Source: Litomosoides sigmodontis
Lineage: Eukaryota; Nematoda; Chromadorea; Rhabditida; Onchocercidae
DNA: 64,000 bases
Assembly (NCBI GenBank): GCA_963070105.1
Contig: OY718805.1
Span: 9,576,652-9,640,651 of the forward strand
Direction: 5' to 3'
Of this stretch, positions 27,191 through 38,539 are shown piece by piece. Within the stretch, counting starts at the first letter, position 1; the number at the start of each line of letters is the position of its first letter. The translations under genes and the position numbers were made by a program. The notes beneath the pieces are model-generated. The model saw only the letters and a list, made by a program, of their open reading frames with translations. It was not told the origin of the DNA and did no database searches.

Positions 27191-28915
27191 TTACGATTTC
27201 TTACTTTCTGAAAAAAGTTCAGCGGTTGTAAAAGCTGTGGTTGTCAGATCCATTTTCTACAAAAATAAACTTTAAAGTACTTACTGGATCGTTAATTATA
27301 CGGCTAGGCTTCCATCCCCCCATCTCACTAATTCGAACTCTAAATACTGGCTCTGCAACACGACTAGATGCACTTTCGTTGATAGCACGTTCGAATAAGT
27401 TTGTTGATGAAGTATTGACTCTCCTGAAAGATACGTTCAATTTGAAATTGTTACAACCTGAATTTTGATGAATGGTTATGCAAAATACAAAGAAAATAAA
27501 ACCATCAAATATGAAATACTCAATTAAAATTTTCCACTGAAATATGAACATTGCTAAAATCTGTGCCCCAATAAATATTACCAAATAGAATTTTTTCTTG
27601 GGCCCAGTTTGTCGGATATCAGACCTTTGACACCCAAGCGACCGTAAAATTCATCTGTTGTAGAAGACACCTCTAAAATTCACATTACTTTAATAATGTT
27701 CCCGTAAAGTAAAAAAACTTCCTCCAGCAAATGCGATTCAAACGTAAACCACAAATGAGCTATAGCAAACCTGATGAAGGTGCAGCATTGGTAACACTGT
27801 ATTTGCTACCTGCTGAATTCTGTTTCGCTAACAGAATATTTTTTCCTGATTGCCGTATTCCACTGCAACCGCGTTTCAATAAACCTAAGAAAAATATAAC
27901 TCAATAATTCTGCAATTTAACTAGTTTTGGATAGTGAAAAATTAAAAGTTGAGGAATACGAAAACTAAATCCTTTCAAAGAAAAGAAACCTGGAAACCTG
28001 AATTACCAGGTAGGGCATTGGGTAGAATGATCACTTGTGACCATATTTGACCACATACGCACGCAAAATGAATCTTTATAATTATTATAATTTAGTTGTT
28101 ACTGCACTAATGTTATTATTAACCTGCAGCTTTTAGCACGTTATGTTTTTGAAGGATTGCTCGCGTTTTCGGTGTAGTACCGTTTGGCAGATGGATGTGA
28201 TAGATATCATCACGGTCTGGTGCAGTTGATGTCGGTTTCTTTTCTGAAATTTCTACGTGTCATAAACTTGTCAAAAAGTTAAGTATAAAAAGAGATGACT
28301 AATTCACCAAATTTAATTATACAGCCCAAACGTAGTTCATTTAAGACAGTGATACATATTTCATCAAATAAGTAACCATTTGGAGTGGACGTATTCGATT
28401 CCATTGATGACGAGTTTTGACCCATTTTTTTATTCTCAGATGATTTCAGCTTTCGGATATGTTGCAGAATAGCGATCTAAATGTTTTCAGGGAAATCATA
28501 TGGTCATGACTGTGTTATCAAATTTCCAAACAAATCAAAATACGACTGTTTGCATGTGATGCTACAAGTAAATAATAGCTTCAACTTTAAAAATGCATTG
28601 TAATCATTAATTGTAATCACCTGATCGCCAACTGTTACAACACCAAGCTCAATAAGCACCGATTTGTCCAGTACATCCAGCATTGTGAACTGAATTCGCT
28701 GTGCAGCAAAGGACTTCGAATATTTTATTGCAATTACGTTTGGTATGCCAGCATCCACGAAAAAACGCTGCCATTTCAAAACTAAATCTCGTCAATTAAA
28801 AAAAAATGAGCAAATAACTGTTACCAAGAAGTTCCCGGTAGCTAAAACAATTTTGGGTGAAAATTTTCTATATAATATTAATTTTTAAAACTAACCTTCC
28901 GTATTTGATGCCATA
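27191..28915 (-). CDS. C19orf47-like SAM-domain protein
   Basis: Homologue of the poorly studied animal protein C19orf47; no biochemical role is established. Exons in coding order: 28915-28897, 28781-28621, 28476-28377, 28243-28124, 27884-27771, 27672-27582, 27423-27285 and 27256-27191, giving 269 residues with consistent phases. Residues 7-70 form the SAM-like domain: LKWQRFFVDAGIP, then MLDVLDKSVLIELGV and VGDQIAILQHIRKL. A second conserved block, DIYHIHLPNGTTPKTRAIL (about residues 106-124), matches the human motif with HMPKGTTPRTRKIL. Short repeats of the type F-x-RLG (FYGRLGVKG) follow, as in the human protein. The C-terminal part (FRVRISEMGGWKPSRI) is less clear. EAPP begins about 790 bp downstream on the same strand. 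Confidence 0.85.
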
Positions 28916-29781
28916 TGGTTGTTTCTAATATCTATTTCATCCTTGCTTCGAGCGAAAGAAATTCGTAAATGGTTGAGTGACTAGAACAAAACAAAGTTGG
29001 AAACAAATATACTGCCTAAGTCAAAAAAGAATATGCGCGATAAAAAATAAATCATAACAAGTATTAAAAGGAAAAAAACGATGCAGAATAAAATTCGTAT
29101 AGGACATTAGTTTTATTACCCTTTGCTTACATTTAAAAAGTAACACTGAACATTTCAACCAATAAACAGCATTAAAACTGCACATAATCAAATGAGCGGA
29201 AAAAGGGTCATAAAAATTTAAGCTGTTTATAACAAAAGAAGTAATGCATGTAATTTACACATCGACAGGTAATCTCTATCACAGATTCATATTTATAAAT
29301 TGCACACATATAATAAACTAAATCAAAAGTTATAAGGTACAAAATATCAACAATTTTAAATTAGTTCTGCAATAGGAATTTATTTATTCGGTATTCTGTT
29401 CACCGTTGACGACCAATCTTCTCCTACGTACGGACGGATGCGGAAAAGTAATGTAAAAAGTGAAAATCAAAAGTATTTGGTAATCAAGATACTAGCAGTC
29501 GTATGAACAGAGAATTAAAGCGGAAAGTAAATTCCTACAGAGTATACAGTCCGTATTTCTTAGAGATAACTCAGGAACCACGTGAAGTCATGAACATAAC
29601 AACTTCAATTCTCACAGTAACATTTCTCGAAAAGATGGCTTAGAGAAGGAACTTCAGTACAGTGTTATTTAAAAGAAGCTTTTAAATTAACTATCAGCAC
29701 TACAAATAATAACCATGGTTAATCACCAGCTAACCAAAGGACAGCATTTTTTATAGGACAGCATTTTCAATTTACGGTTAC

Positions 29782-30171
29782 TTATTTTGTCACATCTTTC
29801 TCATGTTTCGGTAATGCTGAAGTATCGAAAATTTCAGCCGGTAACCTCTTCAAAAGTCCCTTACGATATCCTGCTAATTTTATTCTACTGAAAATTCTAG
29901 CAAAGAGTCCTCCACTGATTACGTTTGTTTCAGGTGGTGTTAATTCCAAGCCTAACATGAAACGTCCTTTTGGTGAATTCATCTTCTTTAACTGTTCAAG
30001 TGACAATGCCAGAGCACCTGTTTTGTAATTACAGGGAAAATTGTGCAAGTGGCTATTTGAAACGAGCTGCTCCAAACCTAAAATTACTTCAGCATCAGTG
30101 AATGATGTAAAAATGTGCCCATTATTACTGGTTTTCTTTTCATCACTGTAACTTTCATATGTAACCAACAA
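29782..30171 (-). CDS. Open exon downstream of the UQCC2-like gene
   Basis: A CTACAG acceptor is followed by 129 open codons ending in TAA at 29782. The content looks coding: FTSFTDAEVILGLEQL, then ALALSLEQLKKMNSPKGRF, GLELTPPETNVISGG and the basic RIKLAGYRKGLLKRLP. I recognise no family. The exon begins in phase 0 with TTG TTG, and its first in-frame ATG is about 65 codons in, so it should be joined to an upstream exon. The only visible candidate is the second exon of the UQCC2-like gene, which ends in TAG exactly at its donor. It may be an alternative third exon of that gene or part of a separate small gene with an unseen first exon. Confidence 0.5.
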   Translation of the reverse strand: MLVTYESYSDEKKTSNNGHIFTSFTDAEVILGLEQLVSNSHLHNFPCNYKTGALALSLEQLKKMNSPKGRFMLGLELTPPETNVISGGLFARIFSRIKLAGYRKGLLKRLPAEIFDTSALPKHEKDVTK

Positions 30172-30246
30172 CTGTAGCTTTTAGATGCTCCACAATTACA
30201 ATGTGTCAGATTAGTGATTTACGCATTTTGTGCTGCACTCACTAAC

Positions 30247-30563
30247 CTAAGTTGGGGAAAAACGGAATATAATTTCGAAAAATTTCACGAATGCTGAATC
30301 TGTTGTTCTCGAAATAATTTCACCATAATCTCTATGAATATAAAATATATCAACTCTTCTTAGTAACTTGAACGCAAAAACATACTCTCGAATCGTTTTT
30401 CGCAAAGCTCATCCTGGAATACTTTTTGTTCCTTTCGAAATATGCGTTCTATTTCGTTCCTTAAGAATACCGACGCATCTCGATTTGCTGAGTGGGAAAT
30501 TTCGGGGTGTTGCGGCCAACGGGATGCCAAACGGACGAAGCGTTTATAAAATTTCGATGCCAT
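30247..30563 (-). CDS. UQCC2-like mitochondrial complex III assembly factor
   Basis: UQCC2 (yeast Cbp6) helps make and stabilise cytochrome b during assembly of respiratory complex III in mitochondria. Exon 1 is 30563-30386 and begins [17 protein letters not shown]. The pattern of an aromatic/basic start, L..WP, then [19 protein letters not shown] and CEKRFE aligns with the human N-terminus (RYRRFLKLCEEWP, LGAYLRQRVAQAFREG, ACDQMYE). The ATG directly follows TTTTAG, an acceptor suited to spliced-leader addition. Exon 2, about 30329-30247, reads [18 protein letters not shown] and ends in TAG, giving 86 residues against 126 in human. That stop lies exactly before a strong GTTAGT donor, see findings. 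The family call rests on the first 60 residues. Confidence 0.6.
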
Positions 30564-31932
30564 CTAAAACAAATGTATCATTGCATGAGCAACAGATTTG
30601 CTTGAACTATCTCGTCCTCAATGCAGCCATTAAAAAATCTTCATTCATAAACTAGTTAATTATAGCAGTAGAACTATCATTCGGAAGTGTGATCGTTCTG
30701 TGATCACTGAAAGCAATAACTATCTGTTACAAAGAATTTCTGAACAACCACGAATTTGAATAACTACTGTTCAATTATTGTCAAAGGCAACAGCTACTCA
30801 TACCAAATTCATCGTCAACTCGAAAAATAATGAAGTAGAAATAATGAGACAATTAAAAATCGAAAAATTCAGGATGTTAAACCAACAAATCATCCATGTC
30901 ATTCAGATTTTTCGATAATAAGCAGCACAAATCTAATAATCATAAAACACAGTCATAAAACACAGATGGACAGCGAATATATCACAAAAGGATCATTCAC
31001 ATCCCATCCCCATTAATCGGAAGAATAACTCGCTCAAAATAGTCAAGGAACTTCCGTTTTATGAAACGTTGCATGCAACACTTCTAGAAATAGAAGAATA
31101 ACGAGAGAGGACAGAATTGGGGAGACTTTGCAAATCATAAAGGTGAGGATGGGTGTGAGCACTTTAACTAACGTGCTGTGGTGGGGGAATGGGAGAGGAT
31201 AAGGATAGGGTGGTTAATTAGAATCCATTCTTTTAAGAGAGAAATTGTCGTCTAAAGAAATTGTGAGAAACAGGAAATAAACAGTGTGATGCAGTGAAAA
31301 AGGTGAAGCTTAAAAACATGCAAATCGGTGAGAGTGTTTCAGTGGTAGAGAAAGAAACAGCGAAGGTTTGATGTAATCACTCAGGGTAACTGAGAAATTG
31401 GTAATATTTAAATAACTTTGAAAATTTTAGCTTAAACTTTTACGGTTTGAGCGTAAAAGTCAATTTCATTGTTGTGATGATTATGAGGAAACGATGATGC
31501 ATTCCTTCCTCATTATCGCTGATGATTACTTAATTGAGATATCCTGAGATTTTAACTAATTTCAGAAAAAAAATTGAATTAAAATGGACGAGCATATTTT
31601 GTGCTTATTTGATCACATTTTTAGATATTTAAGCGTAAAAGGAAGGAAGGAGGTACAAGTGATGATGTGAATAATTCGAAAAATAATGCCTGTATAGCCT
31701 GTTTCCTCTTTATTTTCCATTTTAACTCCAAAAAATACTAAAGAAAACAAAAGGCAAATCTATTTTGATCGATCCTTCGTGTCTTTTCTTTCCATTTCAG
31801 GACTGATAACCGTACGTGTACGTTGGAAGTGTACAGCGAGAATGTCTTAACATTTTTATCAAGTAGAACTTTCGATAGGTGAGCACTACCATACAATGTC
31901 TAGAAAAGTAAACAGGAAAGAGAGCATTATTG
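30564..31932. other. Intergenic stretch between convergent-spaced minus-strand genes
   Basis: No supported exon. It holds the 3' flank of the MLT-10-like gene and the 5' flank of the UQCC2-like gene. No repeat of note was seen. Confidence 0.5.
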
Positions 31933-34900
31933 CTAGCTTAAAATACTTGGCGACATAATAACCGTGGTATTAATTAATTCGCTTTCAATAATTGGCGAAA
32001 GCATGTAAGGACTAAAGAACAGTGCGGATAAGTATTGAGGTGAATAGACAATTGGTGATAGTACAAATGGACTAAAAACAAGAGGTGATAAAGCCATAGG
32101 ATTCAGTAACAACGGATTTAATATCATTGGTGATAAGATCACTGGGGTTGCCACCTGAGGTGATAGTATAAATGGTGATAAAGCTAATGGTGATAGGACA
32201 ACTGGATTGAATATGCCAGGTGAAAGGATGAGCGGATGCAATGCTAGAGGTGATAATACCAGTGGAGAAAAGATGGAAGGACTAAGGATGAAAGGAGCAA
32301 GAATTCGAGGTGATAAGATTACAGGATTGAATATTGAAGGATTGAGGATGAATGGACCGAGAATTGCTGGACTCAAAATTACAGGTGATAAGATTGCAGG
32401 TGAAAGGAGCACTGGCTGTGATAAGGCCTGTGATGCGAATATTAATGGTTGTAGAAGGAAAGGTGAAAAGATAAGACCGAAGCGTTTTTGTCTTCGATGT
32501 GATTTTGTCGTATGTAAGCCGAAATTTTCTGATTTTGCTAATTTTTTTAAATCATTTTCAAGTGCTTTCTGTAAACCGTCACTTTCATCCAGCAATTTCG
32601 ACAATCTTTTCAAGACGATCGGATGATAGTAGGGTGATCGTTCGCCATATATCAGTTTTAGCTGCCGTTTGGTTAGCACTGCGTAACCGGAAACGTTCAT
32701 TTCTTCAACCTGTAACACCTCATATATCCCAAACAGTTAATAAACTATCACTGGTGCAGGCAGCGATTCTGGAAATGGAAAGTGTGCAAATCGTAGCTGA
32801 GAAACAGTTCCAAATCGTTTGCTTAATAATTGAATTGGTAATGTTTAAATTGAATTACGCACTAGAAATTGATAATATTTGAATTAAATTGAAATACTGG
32901 AAGTGCATGAAGATAAATTGTGTATTGGATTGATTTTCGTGAAGGCTGGTAGTTGGAAAGTATGCGAATGCATATTTCTCTTACAGTCCTACTGGACGAA
33001 CTATTTCTGAATGTAATATGTTTCATTGGAATTTGCTCCAGCTTACTGTAATCCTAACTTAATTTTCAATTTAATTCCTTTATTTCGTTGTATAATTTGA
33101 ATTTTAAACTAAAAAATTGACTTGTGGTTTGCTTAATGCCTTGTAGAGCTTCTCAAATGTGTCCACTTTATCGCTTTCTATTTTGCCGTACAATTCGCTA
33201 ACGTTTTGTTTCGTAAAATACAGCGGTTGTCCATCAATACCTTTCGCGTAACGCACATTATTCTCCGTTTCAAGTTTTTTCTAAAAGTTTGAACTTTTGG
33301 TTGAAATTTGCATATATTTCAATTAGTTTTGTTTAATCATCTCCGCTCCAATTCTCTTTATTCAACCTGAATTTTCAACTTTAGTATTTTTTCAATTTTT
33401 TTCCAAAATTTTTAAACAAAAATGAGTTCGCTTTGTTCTTTTTTTTTCTGGAACACAGAGTTTATAATTTTTTACGTTTATTTATTCAATCACGAGCAGC
33501 TGATCATTACGCTCTAATTGTCTAAATAAAATTAAAATGTGGTAAATTTGGGTTAATCACGAATCAAATCCCTCAAACTGCATTCTTTCCTTCATTTACT
33601 TGAAATTTCAATTTCAATTGACAGTTGAAATTTTCATTTAAAGTATAAGATGTAAACAAACATGAATTTGTTGTACAGTATCAGTAAGTCCAGAAGCCTC
33701 GGAGATCAGTTCAAGTAATTCATTTCGATCCTGTTCATTGATCAGTTTCAATGTACCAAGCAATCCTGACATACTCAATTTGCTTTCCACATTTTTACCT
33801 TCATCATGCAAACTCAGAACCGATGGTGAAAGTAAGTTCACCTGAAATGACTACGGTACTAATATACGAAATTCCTGTATTTTGTGCCTGTAAACTAACT
33901 TTCAAATTAGTACCATTTCTGTGAATGCAATAATGAGATGGAAATAATGGCACACATTTCGTCAAATAGCAGTAATGTTGAAATGGTAGGACATAAAATG
34001 TTGGTGGTCATCTACCTCAGTCAAAATTCTCAACTTTCGGGCCATCGTATGACGCATAGGTTAGAGTGAAATAATTAACGATTAGCTGTAAGAATAAAAT
34101 CGTAACAGATTGAATTTAACTTTTGAGAAATGCCAAACATTTCTTCTAATTTATAACATAATCAATGAAATGTGAAAGAAAAAAGAAGTTAAAAACATAC
34201 CGTATGTTGTGGATCATCGTCAGGCAGAATTGAGAAAAATCTAGGCGATGCTATTCGAATTGTTTTATTATGAAAATTCGAAATGTTTTTATTTGATATT
34301 GCAGCTGCAAGTAGCGCTGTGTCACGAAGCAATTTTGAAAATGTTGCAGCTAATTGCGCACGGCTATCACGTATCTGCTGCTTCCCTTCCCTCTTCTTCT
34401 TCCTCAGATCACTTAGCGCATTCTTTAAGTGACTTGAATTGACAACCTAAAAAAACTGGTTATTTCACCGCTTTCACCTTCTCTTTAAATTAATTTATTT
34501 ATAAAATAAAACTTGAAAAACGAACATCCTTTTCAATTTCACTTCCAAACTTCTTCAGTAATTCGTCTTGCTCCTTCACTTTCACAGCTAACTGTTGTAT
34601 GTCGGCAAGTGTTGCTGACCATCTGAAATTTGCATGTGTCGGTGAAAAAGTAGCTTGTAAAATAAGTCATTTCGAAAGGAAAAAACCTTTCGAAATATTT
34701 TTGCAAATAATTTTAGAAAAAATCAAAATAAAAATTTTTATGGTCTATTTGAGATGAAAAAAGGAAGAAAATTTCGGAGTATTTTTTTTTTGCTTTAAAA
34801 CTTACGGTTTGGGTGTTTTTCGACGTTTCAACTTTTGAAGAATTTTCTTCACTCCACTCACAATCACTCCAAAAGTGGTCTTTACATCTCTATCAGTTAG

Positions 34901-35886
34901 CAACTGATACGAATCTTTGTTAACACGTTTGAATTTCCATTCTGTTTTCGTTGTTGATCGTTTATGTCGTGAAACGTGAAATGCGCCTATCACATAGTTC
35001 GTCTTCTCCTGCATGTATCCTCGATTCTGATCAATTCTTCTTGGGTCGAGCTTACGTAATGCGCTTTTCAAACTCGATGGATATTTCAGCCTTTCATGCT
35101 TTCGTTCCTTATTTTCCAATTTACGTATTTTAACTGAAAAAAAAAAGAGCTGTGCGCCTCATTTCATTTACGCAACTAATTAACTGGTATGTGGTAGAGT
35201 GACTGAATTAAAAGAACTTCAAATTTTACTGTATCGAATAATTTTTGAAATATCACAAGTCCTAATATCACACCTAACTTTTTTTTTTCTAGCATACACA
35301 TGCACTGTTCACATTGATACTTTCGAAAAAAAAAGTTTTCAGAGACATTGTGGAAACTTTGCAAGTGTGGAGTTTCGTTGCACTTTTTCCAACATCAACA
35401 AATTCATAACACATTTTGCATGCTTAGCAATTGAATTTGCTTCTTTGGAGCAGTTGTGAAATTTTTCACCATTTCGATGGCTTACTTCTTTTATCCTGGA
35501 AGTTGTTAGAAACAATGGAGCGGTTGAAAGTTGCAAACAAAAAAAAAAAAATTCTCAATCTTTAAAGTTAGAATAACTAATAATGCAAGTTTGGGTACGA
35601 CAAAAATGCTTTCATTTAATTTAAAGATGCGATATAATTTAAATAATTACAAATTTACAGTTTAAATTAACCTTTTGCTAGCAAAAGCAGCCATAAAGCC
35701 ACTAGCGGCCTGATTAATCCAGTGATTTAACAATTGAACGCTAGCATTTGTCGAAAGTGGCAGCACAATCTTATTGCCATCGTAGAAATGTCTTCCGAGC
35801 ACATTGCTTCGTTCGTCTTCAGATCTCTCCGACGATACCCATTTATGAGGTGACATTAACAGAAGAACAACGATGTGGTGGTACAT
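31933..35886 (-). CDS. MLT-10 family moulting-cycle protein
   Basis: Nematode-specific family (DUF644 plus proline-rich repeats); C. elegans mlt-10 is expressed in hypodermis during each moult and is needed for cuticle renewal. Exons in coding order: 35886-35672, 35495-35347, 35133-34806, 34622-34526, 34446-34201, 33841-33662, 33280-33122 and 32709-31933, giving 716 residues with consistent phases. The start MYHHIVVLLLMS looks like a short signal peptide. The middle has family landmarks: CSKEANSIAKHAKCVMNLL, SPRFFSILPDDD, then VNLLSPSVLSLHDEG. A repeated YG motif occurs in NVSELYGKIE and RQLKLIYGERSPYY. After a basic site (HRRQKRFG) come about 28 pentapeptides of the type xPxxL (SPAIL, NPSIF, SPLVL), about 140 residues. 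The donor at 35347 (GTCTCT) is weak and that junction is the least sure. The ATG lies 13 bases past an AG, possibly a trans-splice site. Confidence 0.85.
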
Positions 35887-37188
35887 CAGGACACTCTACC
35901 TACTGATAGCAATTATTATTTTCAGGTGGTAAGTAATGCTGAAAAAATGCTTGAAATGACCAATCATTTACATTTCAATAATTTGCAATGACCACTCAAG
36001 AGAAAAAAGACAATTGTCACAACTTGTCCACTAAGAAGCAAACCATAACCATAACTACTAATTGTGAGGGTAATCGAAGCATGATATTTAAAAACTTTTG
36101 CGTTAATCTTCTAAACGCCATGAAGTGTTCTGGATGGCAAGTCTAGGTCAAATTTCACGTTTTAAATTAGAGTTGTAAGATTTGTTTGCTGCTGAAAGTC
36201 CATTGAACGATTTTCGTGTTGTTCAAAATAGGAATAACAATGGGAACAAAAACCACTATTATTTGGAGATGATAAAAAATACTCTGAGACAGAACAACTG
36301 CGCCCCTAATTCTCAACTTAAAATCTTAAGTGGGAAGAAAGGCGGAGAGTTGAATGGAAGTTGAAGTGAAGGTAGTTTGACTGAAACTACTGCTCCATCA
36401 GTGTTGAATGCCTACGTGCGTGGAATAAATTACCTCAACTTTTTGTTTGACCCAATAATGGATTGCATGAAAATTGCGAATTATTGAACGCAATTTTTTT
36501 TTTGCCATTCCTTTAACTAATTAAATTATTGTATGGTCGAAATACGCACAGTCAATTTTTAGTTTTCGAAATTTCGTTTGGAATTTTTATTTTCGTAGAT
36601 GGAACAGCGACATTGTGAAAATTAGTTCAAAGAAGTTTTGAAAAACAACGAGCTGTTTATTTGATTAAATGTAGTATTGTTGTGGCAGCAACCTAAATGA
36701 CATAATTTCATATTTTATTTTGAAAAAAAAATCAAAATTGAAACTATTCTTTCCATAAATTCTGATTTTTCGTAGTAATGGTAGAAAGTATGGTGCAAAA
36801 AAATTGAGCAAAACTGATCGTCTAGTAAGTTTACATTCACTAAAATTTACATCTAATTTTTTTTTACAGCCAATTAAAATTCTCATCAAATGAGAAAAAA
36901 TTGTAATGGAAAATATTCATTCTTATTAAATTTGTACGGAATGAAGAAAGAAGTTAGAAGAAACTCGTTCATTGAGCAACATTTATTCATTCTAATTTGA
37001 AATTAGCTTCATTTTAGCCAAATGCTAAATGAAATTGAACCCAAAGTAAATGCAACTTATATTATGCATTTTGAATTCTTGTTATTTAATCCGTAAAATT
37101 AGCACAAGAAAAATTTGAAGTAAAAAAAAAAGAAAACAAAACTTTCTCTCTTTCTTTTTTTTTTCGTTTATTTTTGAACCAAAAAAAA

Positions 37189-37225
<37 letters not shown>

Positions 37226-37302
37226 AGTTTAAAAAAAATATATGAAATTAAAAAAGTACGTACAATGAGGAAATTGTGCACTTCCAACATTCGTTCGCTT
37301 AC
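35887..37302. other. Non-coding, with a GA microsatellite
   Basis: No supported exon. (CA)n then (GA)n lies at about 37189-37225. Missing 3' exons of the gene at 37.30-38.54 kb may lie here, but I could not define them. Confidence 0.4.
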
Positions 37303-37468
37303 TTCGTGACAGAACTGTTACGTGTACAGTTGAAAAGAGTGTAAGCCAATCGTACACATCCAGAAATACGTTTGGAAATTCGACATCAAAATTATCATAA
37401 AAATTTGGTGCTACGGCAATCAGTACGTTTGCAACATTGGCCTTCCTCGTGAATTTATTCGCGCTACG
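37303..37468 (-). CDS. Internal exon of an unrecognised gene
   Basis: A CTGTCTAG acceptor at 37469 opens phase 0 (RSANKFTRKANVANVLIAV), continues NFYDNFDVEFPNVFLDVYDW and LTLFSTVHVTVLSR, and ends at a GTAAGC donor in phase 1. Codon use and both splice sites are convincing. The alternation of hydrophobic residues suggests strands of an alpha/beta domain, but I cannot name it. It probably belongs with the exon at 38355-38539, although that exon ends in phase 1, so a linking exon would be missing. A decayed partial copy exists near 42668-42747. Confidence 0.5.
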
Positions 37469-38354
37469 CTAGACAGGGTAATCCTTTACGATAATTTTAT
37501 TGCCATATTATATCAAATGTTTATTGGGACGAGTGAACTGAGGCGAACGAAGGTGATTGCTTCCCCTCCCTTCTTTCGGAGCCAACATAATCCCTTATCA
37601 CCAACCACTCTCTCCTTATCACTGTGTAAAATTGTGAAATGATCACACACGAGCAGTGGAGAATGATGACTTTCATGCAAATTTCCTCAATGGAATGAGA
37701 TGGGAGAGAAATGAGGTGCGTAGGCGTATCGTACGTCACCTGCCAATGAGGTTAAAATTATTCTAATCAAAATTAGCTATGCATTGCTGCTCATTCATTG
37801 GATTTTATTGAATTTAAAAATTCCTCAAATGAAATTTCTATTCCACATCACTCATCTAGTGTAGCTACTCTTTCATCTCTACGAATGCCATTTCTTTTTT
37901 AATTTTGTATGAAACTGCATTAGTTCATTCATGCGCTACATCTTCCTATCTGTTTCAACCCTTTCTTTTTTTTTTTGCTTTTTGACAATGAAACAGTCTA
38001 ATTTAAAATTTTATTTTAACATTCTTTTAACATTTTCAGTTTATCATTTCATTCCTATGGATGAAATGATAATTTCGCCGTATTAGACTTCGTTAAAATT
38101 GCTTTCAATTAATGCTGAATTTGACGAAAAAGTTGAGAGAGACGAAAATAAGCTGAAAATGAACTATTCGTTTTTTGCTTCTTTTTTTTGTAATATCAAA
38201 TTTTTTAATTTGCAATTCTCTCCTAATTGCTAAAGAGTGGAGCCATTAACGATTAATAAATGTATTCAAAAAATTAAGGCTCTTTTTTTTGCGGTAATAT
38301 TGGGATAATTTCATATTGAGGATGAATAGAAATAACCCCAACCTGATTTTTCAC

Positions 38355-38539
38355 CTGAGTTGTAGCGTAGCGTAGCAAGTGAACCTAAATTACGAAAATA
38401 CAACGGTTGGAAGAGAGCAGCGCATTGTTCAATACATTCAGCTAGGCCGGGATATCGCGGTGTGAGAGTGGAAGAATGATTTATCAAGCTCCTCCACTCC
38501 TGATCCTTCAACTGATCGATCGTCAATTCCACAGCACAC
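38355..38539 (-). CDS. Internal exon of an unrecognised gene
   Basis: Between a GGTAATTAG acceptor and a GTGAAAA donor lie about 61 open codons: ELTIDQLKDQEWRSLINHSS, then TPRYPGLAECIEQCAALFQP and YFRNLGSLATLRYNS. The less AT-rich composition and sharp splice borders support a real exon. Two cysteines and an amphipathic pattern suggest a folded extracellular or cytosolic domain, but no family is recognised. It starts in phase 2 and ends in phase 1. Upstream exons were not found. Confidence 0.5.

Noticed and set aside
27241..27468. 75-codon plus-strand frame
   Set aside because: It is antisense to exon 7 of the C19orf47-like gene, whose frame and phases are consistent.
32207..32626. 139-codon plus-strand frame over the MLT-10 repeat
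   Set aside because: It is the antisense of the pentapeptide array; the 15-bp period keeps both strands free of stops. The sense strand has splice sites and family motifs.
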